From positions 286,090 to 350,089 of the IMG/VR virus record IMGVR_UViG_3300003322_000571: a stretch of DNA of 64,000 nucleotides; one strand, 5' to 3'. The position numbers and the translations under genes were made by a program. The notes below the pieces were generated by a model, which saw only the letters and a program-made list of their open reading frames with translations, did not search any database and had not been told where the DNA came from. This document shows positions 25,573 to 33,346 of the stretch, in pieces. How positions within the stretch are numbered: the first letter of the stretch is position 1; every line of letters begins with the position of its first letter. Origin of the DNA: a virus.

Positions 25573-25817
25573 TTCTTTTTGGGCTTAAGGATTCGAACAG
25601 TTCCGGTTTTACCGTGGACGTTAACTTTGTACAGTTCGTACATTTCATTGAAATCGTTCCGCTTCAGCTGTTTTACTTCCAGCGTGAAGTTGCCGATCTC
25701 TTCAATGATTGCCTCACGCGACTTGCCTGCAGCAATCAGTTCACGTTTACGGCCTTCAACAATCACGCTGTACATGCTGCTGACGCCTTCGCCATAAACC
25801 ATCATTTCGAACACCAT
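25569..25817 (-). CDS. Hypothetical protein (~82 aa)
   Basis: The C-terminal part is clearly coding by its coupling to DHFR; the start is uncertain (ATG 25817, 25805 or 25802; none has a good ribosome-binding site). Helix (KSREAIIEEIGNFTLEVKQLK) and a basic end (LKPKKK). Unknown. Confidence 0.5.
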   Translation of the reverse strand: MVFEMMVYGEGVSSMYSVIVEGRKRELIAAGKSREAIIEEIGNFTLEVKQLKRNDFNEMYELYKVNVHGKTGTVRILKPKKK

Positions 25818-25875
25818 CAGTGAATTGATCTTGACGTGATTTTCGTCGAACAAAGCAACCGAATCAACAAATAAA

Positions 25876-25898
25876 AAAGGGGCCACGAAGGCCCCTTT
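25876..25898 (-). terminator. Intrinsic terminator
   Basis: AAAGGGGCC/GGCCCCTTT stem followed by a T run on the minus strand. Ends the transcript of the secreted-protein gene. Confidence 0.8.
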
Positions 25899-25921
25899 GA
25901 TGAACAGGCAACAGTTGATGA

Positions 25922-26473
25922 TCAGTTCGCCTCGAACACGTACGGGTTCGGGTTGTCGCTGCTTGACCAAGACGCGTAGTCGAGGACGAACATCCAGTTG
26001 ATCTGGTACGGAACGCCGTTGTACGACCACACGACACCTTCCCAGTGACCACTCGTGGTGATCTGCATATTGCTGCCTCCCGGCGAGCGTTGAATACCAG
26101 ACGAACCACCACTGCCAGACTTGCCTGCGGCACTGACATTGATGTAGTTCTTTCCGGTCGACCAGTAGTTGTCAGTCGACACACCAACGGCACCACGGAA
26201 CGCTTCCCAGCGATACGTGTACACGCTGTCGTACTTCACTTGATAGCAGTAGTGGCCGTTGCAGACGTCAACGACGTCGTTGTTGCTCGGCTGGAAGTTC
26301 GACGGGAACGTATCGTTCGCGAACTTCACGAGTGCGTCGATTTGTGCGTTGGTGATCCCCGACGACGGGATCGTGCACTCAGGACACCACAGCGCGCCGA
26401 TGGCGGCTGCGTTTGCGAAAGGAGCCGAGGCGACGAACGCCAAGGCTGCCAGGAACTTGATGACAGCTTTCAT
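25922..26473 (-). CDS. Secreted protein with signal peptide (183 aa)
   Basis: Signal peptide MKAVIKFLAALAFVASAPFANA with a canonical AxA cleavage site. The mature part has three or four Cys (WCPEC, VCNGHYCYQ), likely disulfides, and a Gly/Ser-rich central loop. Base composition is visibly more GC-rich than neighbouring phage genes, with C/G third positions, suggesting recent acquisition from a bacterium. Function unknown. Confidence 0.7.
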   Translation of the reverse strand: MKAVIKFLAALAFVASAPFANAAAIGALWCPECTIPSSGITNAQIDALVKFANDTFPSNFQPSNNDVVDVCNGHYCYQVKYDSVYTYRWEAFRGAVGVSTDNYWSTGKNYINVSAAGKSGSGGSSGIQRSPGGSNMQITTSGHWEGVVWSYNGVPYQINWMFVLDYASWSSSDNPNPYVFEAN

Positions 26474-26503
26474 GTTTCTCTCCGAAAAAAGTATGGTTTA
26501 ACG

Positions 26504-27334
26504 TTATTGCTTCTGGGTCAGGCGACCCAGAGCCTTGCCATCGCGAACTGCCTGTTCAATTTGCTCGCGACTCAAGCTCTGTTCAGAGGACTTGATCAAC
26601 CCGACCATTGCGCCCTCCAGTTGTACTTGGTTCCTCGGTGACGACAGACGCGATGCTTCGATCGACGCAATCTTGTACGTGAGGAAGTCTTGGTAACGAC
26701 CAGGCTCCTGATACAGGATGCCTGCAGCGATCTGAATCGCATCGATGTCGCCATGATTGGCGGAATCGGTCAGCAGCGACAACGCTTCTTGGTACCATTG
26801 CTGGTAATTCGGATCTTTGCGTGCTTTGTTGAGCGTCGTGCCGTCAGCAGTCTCACCGATATACAGTTGTGCTGCTCCGGGATAACGGCTCTTTGCCAAG
26901 GCAGCGATCACGTTGAAACGCTGACTCATTTGGACGTTCGTCACGCCATCGCACGTCGCTTGCATCTCTTGATACAGCGAACCGGCTTGTGCGGGAAGCG
27001 TCTTTGCCAGGTCTGCAACGTCGCGTTGTGCACGGACGCACTTGAGAACCGCCTTATAACCGTCTAAACGGTCAGCTGGGTTCGAGGACACAAGCAGACG
27101 ATCGATCATCTGCGTGCGCGTTTCTTGAATGGGAGAGGAAGGGGTGGGTTGGGAAGAGGCCTGTTGAGCAACAGGGACTTCTGGCAACGGATCAGAACTG
27201 AGGCGAGCCCAGGGCGAGCTCGCACTTTCCGTCACCTTGATTTGTTCGTTTTCGACAGACGATACGAACCAGGATCCGCCAGACACGGCGAGGATGATGG
27301 CAATGGCTGCCATCCATTGTTTAGATCGTTGCAT
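26504..27334 (-). CDS. Membrane-anchored periplasmic protein (276 aa)
   Basis: N-terminal anchor (WMAAIAIILAVSGGSWFV), a Pro/Ser/Gln-rich linker (~30-75), then a helical domain with Sel1/TPR-like spacing (AAQLYIGETA, AIQIAAGILYQEP). GC-rich codon use like the next gene, 30 bases away. The pair looks like a host-derived insertion. No catalytic motif seen. Confidence 0.65.
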   Translation of the reverse strand: MQRSKQWMAAIAIILAVSGGSWFVSSVENEQIKVTESASSPWARLSSDPLPEVPVAQQASSQPTPSSPIQETRTQMIDRLLVSSNPADRLDGYKAVLKCVRAQRDVADLAKTLPAQAGSLYQEMQATCDGVTNVQMSQRFNVIAALAKSRYPGAAQLYIGETADGTTLNKARKDPNYQQWYQEALSLLTDSANHGDIDAIQIAAGILYQEPGRYQDFLTYKIASIEASRLSSPRNQVQLEGAMVGLIKSSEQSLSREQIEQAVRDGKALGRLTQKQ

Positions 27335-27404
27335 GTTTCCACCTAGAAGTTAAAAACTGGTAGGGAGAATAGCTTGACCCGTACTAGCGACAGCCATTTC
27401 CATA

Positions 27405-27454
27405 ACTGCTTATATTTGAAGCAGTTTGAGGATAATAGATACTGATCAGTATCT
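27405..27454. repeat. Two intergenic hairpins
   Basis: AACTGCTT/AAGCAGTT, then an 18-base palindrome (AGATACTGA/TCAGTATCT). Between the 146-aa gene and the secreted pair; possibly a terminator region or insertion junction. Confidence 0.45.
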
Positions 27455-27468
27455 TTTCAACAGGGCAA

Positions 27469-27909
27469 TTACAAAATATCGCCGACACCGTCTGGTAGAA
27501 GAGGGAGTAGATCGGACATTAAAGCAGTTTGGAATGCTTCAGATCTTGCAGCAAGAGCGACATCAACGAAAACACGATTGAATGTCGCTCCGCATAACGT
27601 ACTTTTCATTTGTTGGACGCTTCTGCAGATTAAGCGTTGGTTCATTTCACCAAAATACGCCGTATCATACGTCCTTTGCGTCGGAGTGATTCCACATTCT
27701 GAAAGCCGTTTCAGAATTCGGCTGAGCGTTTGCTCACCGATTGCGCGTGTCTCAGCAATGTACAGATAAGTGTTGCCGTAGTCGCCAAGTAGAATCTCTC
27801 CAACGATCAATTCAACGTAAGCAGAGGTAATCTCGGCTGACCTGCGCAGCCGAGGTGCTTTGTTGATGATCAGTTCAACCGCATTGTGTAGTTTGTCGAT
27901 GTCAGTCAC
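27469..27909 (-). CDS. Hypothetical protein (146 aa)
   Basis: Helical, with RRSAEITSAYVELIVGEILL and FNRVFVDVALAARSEAF. The start overlaps the ligA stop by four bases. Not recognised. Confidence 0.6.
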   Translation of the reverse strand: MTDIDKLHNAVELIINKAPRLRRSAEITSAYVELIVGEILLGDYGNTYLYIAETRAIGEQTLSRILKRLSECGITPTQRTYDTAYFGEMNQRLICRSVQQMKSTLCGATFNRVFVDVALAARSEAFQTALMSDLLPLLPDGVGDIL

Positions 27910-29849
27910 AGCATTCCTTTGAGCTCCTCGACGCTGATCACCGTAACTCCCAGCTCGCGCGCCTTTTGCGCTTTGCCAGACGTGCTGTTCGGTTCAGCGG
28001 TCACAAGATATGTAGTCTTGCTGCTGACACTGCTGCCCATCTTTCCACCAACTTCGACAATCTTCTTTTCAAGATCGCCGTTGCGGAAGCCAGTGAACAC
28101 GAACGTTTTACCGCTCAGAGAGCCGGTCTTTGGCGGCTCATACTTTGCCAAAGTAACGAAACGTTCAATCTTGGCAAGGAACTCTTGGAACGGCTGATAA
28201 CCAGCAGCAATCTTCGATGCAGTCTTGTGCTCGAAGCCTTCCACCTGAACGATGTCGACCACGTTCGCACACTTCGACATATCGCCTTGGAATGCCTCCC
28301 ACAGCTTAAGCATCTTCCGCTTGCCGACACCACGACCAAACGCACTGTGCGATCCCATCAGGACGTACAGAGGGATGTTCGTGAACTTGGCACGCATATT
28401 GTCGAAAATCTTCTTGCCAATCGGACGCGAACCAACCAAACTTTGGATGTCTTCCAGAGTCAGTGTGATAATCGATTCCGGTGTGTCGAACCCCATATCA
28501 AACATCTGACGGAGGTTTCCTTCACCGAGATGAGGAACGTCAATCGAAGCAAAGAAGTCGTTAAGACGCTCAAACTTGACCGTTGCATTGTCGTTGACGT
28601 TCGCAACGACGATATCAACGCCAGTGCTCGTCCAAACAAAGTCATCGTCAGGCAGTTGAGGTTCGGCACGTTCGACGACCTCAAGGATGAACGGGATCAC
28701 ATCACCAGAACGAGTGATCTTGATCTTAGCACCAGGACCAATGCCGTTCTCTTGAATAAACTTCGCATTGAAGCCAGTAGCGTGCTTGACGGTGACGCCA
28801 ACCAGTTCAACAGGGTCGATCTTGACGCGAGGTTTGTAGTAACCGTCCTTAGACAGATTCCACTCAACCTCTTTGACGGTCGCGACAGCAAGGTTGGACG
28901 CATCAGCGACCTTGAACTTGCGTGCATAGCCGGGATTGAGCGAGCCGGGGTTGGCCAGACGTGCGCGAGTAGTGGGATCATTGACTTCAATCACAATCCC
29001 GTCAAGTTCGTACGGAGAGAACTTACGACGCTCGTTAAGGATTTTCGTCCATTCGTCATCGTTCATCTCACCAGCAACATGAGCACGATACGGGACGACA
29101 CTGAAGCCGAGCTGTTTCAGCTTCTTCAGCTGTTCGACCTTCGACAGCGATGAGCCGACGATTTCATATGCGATCACGTCGATGTACTGATAGACCGTGT
29201 CGTTCAGTTCAGACGAATTCATCATGCCAGAAGCGGCATTACGCGGGTTCTTGTATTCGCGACGAAGTGTGCCCTTAGGAAGCTGAAGCAGTTCCTTGAA
29301 CCGTGCAGGAGAGATGATCGTTTCTGCACGAACGGTGATTGGCTCACCGTTGTTATCGATCTTCTTAGGGACGTTGTGGATCCGGCTGATGTGACGAGTG
29401 ATGTCAGCTCCACGTTCGCCGTCGCCGCGCGAGTATGCGATCTGCAGGTTCCCACCTGCATTATACAGCATCATGTTCGATGCACCGTCCAGTTTGTCGG
29501 TGTCGACCACAGTTTCGTTACTGAGTTTGTTGTCAGCAACCCACTTCTGGTAATCGCCTTGATACACTTGATCGAGCGATCCCATCGTGAACGGCAGCTT
29601 GAGCTTGCCGCCACGAACAGCACTACCAACGCCCGTGAAATATACATCTGTCGGTGCAAGACGCTGTGCATATTGCTTGAGCGCATCGTACTGAGCATCA
29701 TCCATCACAAGTTCGCTCGATTCCTCATTGAAATAGAGGTCGTCAGCGAGTGTGAGGATTTCGATAATCCGTGCTACGGGCGTTTCTTCAAACGAACCGA
29801 GGACGAACATTTCAGTAACTGTGCGCTTTGCATCGCTCAAGGTGGACAT
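27906..29849 (-). CDS. ligA: NAD+-dependent DNA ligase
   Basis: 647 residues. Adenylation motif DTDKLDGASNMMLYN (K-x-DG near residue 118), an N-terminal Ia-like NMN-binding region (FNEESSELVMDDAQYD), an OB fold, helix-hairpin-helix repeats (LGEGNLRQMFDMGF) and a C-terminal BRCT domain (FVFTGFRNGDLEKKI). It seals nicks with NAD+, unlike T4's ATP ligase. No cysteines of the usual Cys4 zinc finger are present between OB and HhH. A strong sigma-70 promoter and an SD-holding hairpin precede the ATG. Confidence 0.94.
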   Translation of the reverse strand: MSTLSDAKRTVTEMFVLGSFEETPVARIIEILTLADDLYFNEESSELVMDDAQYDALKQYAQRLAPTDVYFTGVGSAVRGGKLKLPFTMGSLDQVYQGDYQKWVADNKLSNETVVDTDKLDGASNMMLYNAGGNLQIAYSRGDGERGADITRHISRIHNVPKKIDNNGEPITVRAETIISPARFKELLQLPKGTLRREYKNPRNAASGMMNSSELNDTVYQYIDVIAYEIVGSSLSKVEQLKKLKQLGFSVVPYRAHVAGEMNDDEWTKILNERRKFSPYELDGIVIEVNDPTTRARLANPGSLNPGYARKFKVADASNLAVATVKEVEWNLSKDGYYKPRVKIDPVELVGVTVKHATGFNAKFIQENGIGPGAKIKITRSGDVIPFILEVVERAEPQLPDDDFVWTSTGVDIVVANVNDNATVKFERLNDFFASIDVPHLGEGNLRQMFDMGFDTPESIITLTLEDIQSLVGSRPIGKKIFDNMRAKFTNIPLYVLMGSHSAFGRGVGKRKMLKLWEAFQGDMSKCANVVDIVQVEGFEHKTASKIAAGYQPFQEFLAKIERFVTLAKYEPPKTGSLSGKTFVFTGFRNGDLEKKIVEVGGKMGSSVSSKTTYLVTAEPNSTSGKAQKARELGVTVISVEELKGML

Positions 29850-29854
29850 AAAAA

Positions 29855-29876
29855 GGCTCCGATATTAGATTCGGAG
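29855..29876 (-). promoter_or_regulatory. ligA leader hairpin with buried ribosome-binding site
   Basis: On the minus strand CTCCGA, loop ATCTAATA, TCGGAG, then CC and five T directly before the ATG. The SD (GGAG) forms the 3' arm, and the hairpin plus T run also resembles an intrinsic terminator. The same loop and layout occur before the gene at 39026. Confidence 0.65.
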
Positions 29877-29878
29877 TG

Positions 29879-29907
29879 ATTATACTTCCACCCTGAGTTT
29901 TCGTCAA
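29879..29907 (-). promoter_or_regulatory. Sigma-70 promoter of ligA
   Basis: TTGACG (29902-29907), 17-base spacer, TATAAT (29879-29884) on the minus strand: nearly perfect consensus. Confidence 0.85.
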
Positions 29908-29909
29908 CG

Positions 29910-30965
29910 TTAGACTGCTACGTCCATCTTGATCAGAGGTCCGGGCGTATATCCTGTAATTACAAAGTCATCCAGGACAAATCCATCGATATCTTCCACC
30001 TTACGCTTAAAGTGCAAAGTTGGCGACGGCTTAAATGGATTCTTCAATTGCTCACGCAATTGTTCAACGTGATTTTCGTAGATGTGGACATCGCCACCGT
30101 TCCAGATAAACTCACCCGGAAGCATATTTGTCACTTCACAAAGCATGCGTAGCAACATGCTGTATTGGACGATATTAAATGGCACACCAAGTCCAACGTC
30201 TGCACTACGCTGGTTAAGCATCATCGACAAACGGTATGTAGGAATATCCGCTTCCGTCAATGCTTGCTCTTGTTCGCTGTCAGTAGCTTCAATGAAGTCC
30301 TGAGGATTTGACGTAGTAATACGAAGGAACTCAGACACTCGCTCTTGTTTAGACAAAGGCCTTGCATATACTTGGAACAGATAGTGACAAGGCGGGAGAG
30401 CCATATCAGGTAGATCTGCAACGTTCCATGCACTGACAATCAACCGACGGTCATTCGGATTTGTCTTTAGCTTATGTACGAGTTCAGCTAGTTGATCAAC
30501 TGGTTGATCTTCTACGAAATACTCTGTGATCGGACTTGCCAGAATTCCTGAATCGATCGGATCTGGACGCTCGTATTGTGTATGCGCGTATTTGTACTTC
30601 TTCCATTTACGCCATTGCACACCATATACTGGTCCGAGATTACCGGCATGATCAGCCCATTCATCCCAAATCCGTACATTCTGTTGTTGGATGTTCTGAA
30701 TGTTTGATTCACCTGCGACAAACAGATCGAGTAGTTCGACGATCGTTCCACGCGTGAACATTTTCTTCGTCGTTAGCATCGGTATCGTAAAGTCGCTCAG
30801 ATTAAACCGCATTTGATATCCAAAAACGGAGTATGTACCAATGCCAGTGCGATTCGGTTTATACACACCGTTATCGAGGACGTACTTAACGAGCTTCAGA
30901 TACTCTGGATCATGACTAGCAGGTGGAAACCCAAACTTTACTTGAGTGTTGATAGTTTCTGACAT
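29910..30965 (-). CDS. thyA: Thymidylate synthase
   Basis: 351 residues. PNRTGIGTYSVFG, the dUMP/folate-binding WADHAGNLGPVYGVQWR, catalytic Cys in ALPPCHYLFQVY, QRSADVGLGVPFNI and DVHIYENHVEQL. It methylates dUMP to dTMP using methylene-tetrahydrofolate, working with the dCMP deaminase and DHFR here. An insertion of ~40 residues follows the catalytic Cys region (KQERVSEFLRI... to ...EADIPTY). Starts inside the end of the next gene upstream. Confidence 0.94.
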   Translation of the reverse strand: MSETINTQVKFGFPPASHDPEYLKLVKYVLDNGVYKPNRTGIGTYSVFGYQMRFNLSDFTIPMLTTKKMFTRGTIVELLDLFVAGESNIQNIQQQNVRIWDEWADHAGNLGPVYGVQWRKWKKYKYAHTQYERPDPIDSGILASPITEYFVEDQPVDQLAELVHKLKTNPNDRRLIVSAWNVADLPDMALPPCHYLFQVYARPLSKQERVSEFLRITTSNPQDFIEATDSEQEQALTEADIPTYRLSMMLNQRSADVGLGVPFNIVQYSMLLRMLCEVTNMLPGEFIWNGGDVHIYENHVEQLREQLKNPFKPSPTLHFKRKVEDIDGFVLDDFVITGYTPGPLIKMDVAV

Positions 30966-31288
30966 TTGTATTCTTGTTCTGCTGCTTTTTTAGCGCCTTT
31001 CTTCGTCAGATAGGCAATACCTTTATAGTAGGCGGTTCCATCATCCATGACGGTCACAGTTGCATAAATCTGTTCTGTCACGGGATCAACCATCAGAAAG
31101 CGTTTATTGACTTCGTGCCATTCAACTGCTACCTTTTCCGTCTCTTTAATCGCTTCTGTAATACGGACAAAATCAGACGTCCGCTTGGTTTTTGGTTTGC
31201 AAAATGGGCATACGCCATTTACCAAATTTCCAGGAGCTGCTCCGCAGCTCCCACAATAGCCTGGACGGCATTCATCGTAATGTCCCAT
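30938..31288 (-). CDS. Zinc-ribbon protein (116 aa)
   Basis: N-terminal zinc ribbon (YCGSCGAAP, VCPFCKP), then a beta-rich domain with a basic helix (KKGAKKAAEQEYKC). Overlaps thyA by 28 bases. Unknown. Confidence 0.6.
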   Translation of the reverse strand: MGHYDECRPGYCGSCGAAPGNLVNGVCPFCKPKTKRTSDFVRITEAIKETEKVAVEWHEVNKRFLMVDPVTEQIYATVTVMDDGTAYYKGIAYLTKKGAKKAAEQEYKCQKLSTLK

Positions 31289-31291
31289 AGT

Positions 31292-31486
31292 TTAACTCAC
31301 TACAAAAAGTACGTTTTGACGAACCCACTTCTTCCACGTACCGACTGTAGTGTCGACGGGTGTGATTTCGTATTTGATATCGATCTTGCCCGAAGGCAAG
31401 GTTTGTTGCGATTTTCGGCCTGTTTTTTGTACTTCGACGTCTTCAAACACGTATGTTTGAAGAACGTCTTCTTCGTCAGCGTTCAT
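31292..31486 (-). CDS. Hypothetical protein (64 aa)
   Basis: Acidic start (MNADEEDVLQTYVF) and Trp-containing C-terminus. Start overlaps the Thg1-like stop. Unknown. Confidence 0.55.
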   Translation of the reverse strand: MNADEEDVLQTYVFEDVEVQKTGRKSQQTLPSGKIDIKYEITPVDTTVGTWKKWVRQNVLFVVS

Positions 31487-32283
31487 TAGATTGTCAACAG
31501 AAGATCCGCCACTTCTTCTAATTCTTGTTGTTCAGCGGGTGTTCGGAGATGCTTTCCGACGTAGTTCCGATCTTGCGAGAAGATTGGAATGTCGTCATCA
31601 ATATGTAGTCCCTTAACGTCGGGCGCTGACGATCTCGTGATGCATGAACCGCGTTTCATCCAGGTAGGCAAGTCGTTCCAGTTGACGCCTTTTTCCAGCA
31701 TCAACATGTCGTGAACTTCACTGTTCTTCTTGCCATGCATCTGTTTTTGGCTGAAGTGATAGTGGCCGAGCATTTGAACGCTGTTACGCGATGCATCGTT
31801 CTGACGCCAGATGAAGTAGTTTACGACTTCTTCTTTCGGAAGGTTGTAAACGCGTGCATCAAACTTAGCGTAGTCGCTTAGCTTTTCCGGTTTTTGATAT
31901 TCGTGGAACTTGAAGTTGAAACCGTTCGTGCACGTCGATGCAGCGATCGACACCATCTTCTGGACGTTGTTGCCGAACCAGGATTGTGTTTCAAGTGTAT
32001 CCCAATCGCGGATCAGGATCGAAATCTCATCAGACTGCGTGTATGTTAGTGTAGCGTTCTGCACTTCTGTATGGACGGCAAGAGCCGCGGCCTGCATAGC
32101 ATTTTTCATCATGCTACTGAAAGGCACGGTCTTTAGGTCTGGATCGAGGTGTTTGAGTCGCTTCGTAAACGTGTGAAACGCTTTACCGTCAAGACGAATG
32201 ATGACGGGCATGCGACGGATGAGATGTGTTTGGGAGACGGCTTCGTATTCCTTCATACGATCGCCAAGAGAGTCGTGACTCAT
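31486..32283 (-). CDS. Thg1-like 3'-5' RNA polymerase (tRNA-His guanylyltransferase family)
   Basis: 265 residues. Palm-domain metal motifs VIIRLDGKAFHTFTKRL near residue 29 and TYTQSDEISILI near residue 80, then FNFKFHEY and ARVYNLP, as in Thg1/TLP enzymes. Eukaryotic Thg1 adds G-1 to tRNA-His; bacterial and phage relatives repair 5'-truncated tRNAs by templated 3'-5' addition. The phage's own tRNA-His (55.8 kb) already encodes G-1 and C73, so repair seems likelier than G-1 addition. AAGGAT precedes the ATG. Confidence 0.85.
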   Translation of the reverse strand: MSHDSLGDRMKEYEAVSQTHLIRRMPVIIRLDGKAFHTFTKRLKHLDPDLKTVPFSSMMKNAMQAAALAVHTEVQNATLTYTQSDEISILIRDWDTLETQSWFGNNVQKMVSIAASTCTNGFNFKFHEYQKPEKLSDYAKFDARVYNLPKEEVVNYFIWRQNDASRNSVQMLGHYHFSQKQMHGKKNSEVHDMLMLEKGVNWNDLPTWMKRGSCITRSSAPDVKGLHIDDDIPIFSQDRNYVGKHLRTPAEQQELEEVADLLLTI

Positions 32284-32337
32284 GGTGGGTATCCTTCTAC
32301 TAAGAATTAACCCACCTATTGTCTCACATTGTGGTTA

Positions 32338-32718
32338 CTAAGTCAACAAATGGTCTTCTTGGGTAACAAGCGACTGTTTGTCTTTGTTTTGCTTCTTCCA
32401 CCAACGTACAAGCGTCAATGATGTAGGAATCAAATAAGCGCTGTAGAATACGTTGATTACGACGATTGCGTCTGCGATTGTTGAAGCAAGATATGGCTCG
32501 CAGATCAAGTAAACAGCCATTAGCAAATTGGCTGCGATCATGAATTTGACGTTGCTCTTATCGGTTGGCCTGCAATGACGATTGCACTTTGTTGCAAAAC
32601 GAATCATGTTGCCATACGCAAACATCGCGTATGTTCCCCACGAAAGTACGAGAGCAGACCACAACGACAGAACGGTAGGTAGATTACTGAGAATCGCTTC
32701 CGTTGTAAGAGTATCCAT
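32338..32718 (-). CDS. Membrane protein (126 aa), the only TAG-terminated gene seen
   Basis: The start at 32718 has GGAGACCAGG upstream. Three hydrophobic segments (VLSLWSALVLSWGTYAMFAY, FMIAANLLMAVYLI, AIVVINVFYSAYLI). The stop is TAG, immediately followed by TAA. Overlaps the upstream small membrane gene. Unknown function. Confidence 0.65.
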   Translation of the reverse strand: MDTLTTEAILSNLPTVLSLWSALVLSWGTYAMFAYGNMIRFATKCNRHCRPTDKSNVKFMIAANLLMAVYLICEPYLASTIADAIVVINVFYSAYLIPTSLTLVRWWKKQNKDKQSLVTQEDHLLT

Positions 32719-32896
32719 CCTGGTCTCCTGTCTTTTTCTGAGTTTCTGCAGCGGCCTTAGCTGCGAGTTGAGCGTAGTAAGGCTTGTGTTGCGTATGCAG
32801 GTACTGCACACTGAAACCAATGCAAATAGCACCCAAAACCACGATTCCAATAGCGCGCAACACTTGCACTACCAGCGAGCGTGAAGATGTGTTCAT
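32684..32896 (-). CDS. Small membrane protein (70 aa)
   Basis: One transmembrane helix (VLRAIGIVVLGAICIGFSV), then a polar Ala/Lys/Gly tail. Preceded by a late promoter. Overlaps the next gene by 35 bases. Unknown; a lysis-type accessory role is possible. Confidence 0.6.
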   Translation of the reverse strand: MNTSSRSLVVQVLRAIGIVVLGAICIGFSVQYLHTQHKPYYAQLAAKAAAETQKKTGDQDGYSYNGSDSQ

Positions 32897-32921
32897 AAAG
32901 TATCCCTCCGGACTGTGAGGT

Positions 32922-32929
32922 TATTTATG
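32922..32929 (-). promoter_or_regulatory. Late promoter (CATAAATA)
   Basis: CATAAATAACC on the minus strand, ~25 bases before the 70-aa membrane gene. Confidence 0.55.
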
Positions 32930-32966
32930 GGATAAGGGTGAAACACTGAAAAAACAGGTTTGCCCC

Positions 32967-32974
32967 CATAAATA
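32967..32974 (+). promoter_or_regulatory. Late promoter (CATAAATA)
   Basis: CATAAATATC, 22 bases upstream of the coiled-coil membrane gene; diverges from the late promoter at 32922. Confidence 0.6.
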
Positions 32975-32996
32975 TCTTCAAGGTAGGGAGAAAATC

Positions 32997-33314
32997 ATGG
33001 CAACGAAACCTAGGAGCCAAAGTAATGGGGTTGCGATCCGATTCCCAGAGATGCTTACACTAAAGGACCTGATTACAATCGTGTCGTTTGCTGTGTCTTT
33101 GACGGTCGCTTGGGGTGTGTTCAGCACACGTATTGCACTGTTAGAAAAGGAAGTCGTTACATTGCAGGCGGTTGACGCCAGCAAGACTGCATCTATTGAA
33201 AAATTGCAATCGCAGGTCCGTCGTCTGGAAGCTCACCAGCAAGATGATGAATTGATCTTAGACCAAGCGTTTATGATTATGCGTCGTCCACCTCCACTAC
33301 GTCGTGCAGAATAA
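32997..33314 (+). CDS. Membrane-anchored coiled-coil protein (105 aa)
   Basis: One transmembrane helix (LITIVSFAVSLTVAWGVF), then a periplasm-sized coiled coil (residues ~50-85) and a basic tail (MRRPPPLRRAE). GGGAGAAAATC precedes the ATG. Size and topology fit an inner-membrane spanin or similar lysis protein; no outer-membrane partner was seen. A single plus-strand gene among minus-strand ones, with its own promoter and terminator. Confidence 0.65.
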   Translation: MATKPRSQSNGVAIRFPEMLTLKDLITIVSFAVSLTVAWGVFSTRIALLEKEVVTLQAVDASKTASIEKLQSQVRRLEAHQQDDELILDQAFMIMRRPPPLRRAE

Positions 33315-33317
33315 GAA

Positions 33318-33340
33318 AAACCGGCCTAGGCCGGTTTTTT
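33318..33340. terminator. Bidirectional intrinsic terminator
   Basis: AACCGGCC/GGCCGGTT stem, A run on one side and T6 on the other, between convergent genes. Confidence 0.85.
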
Positions 33341-33346
33341 GTTGTG

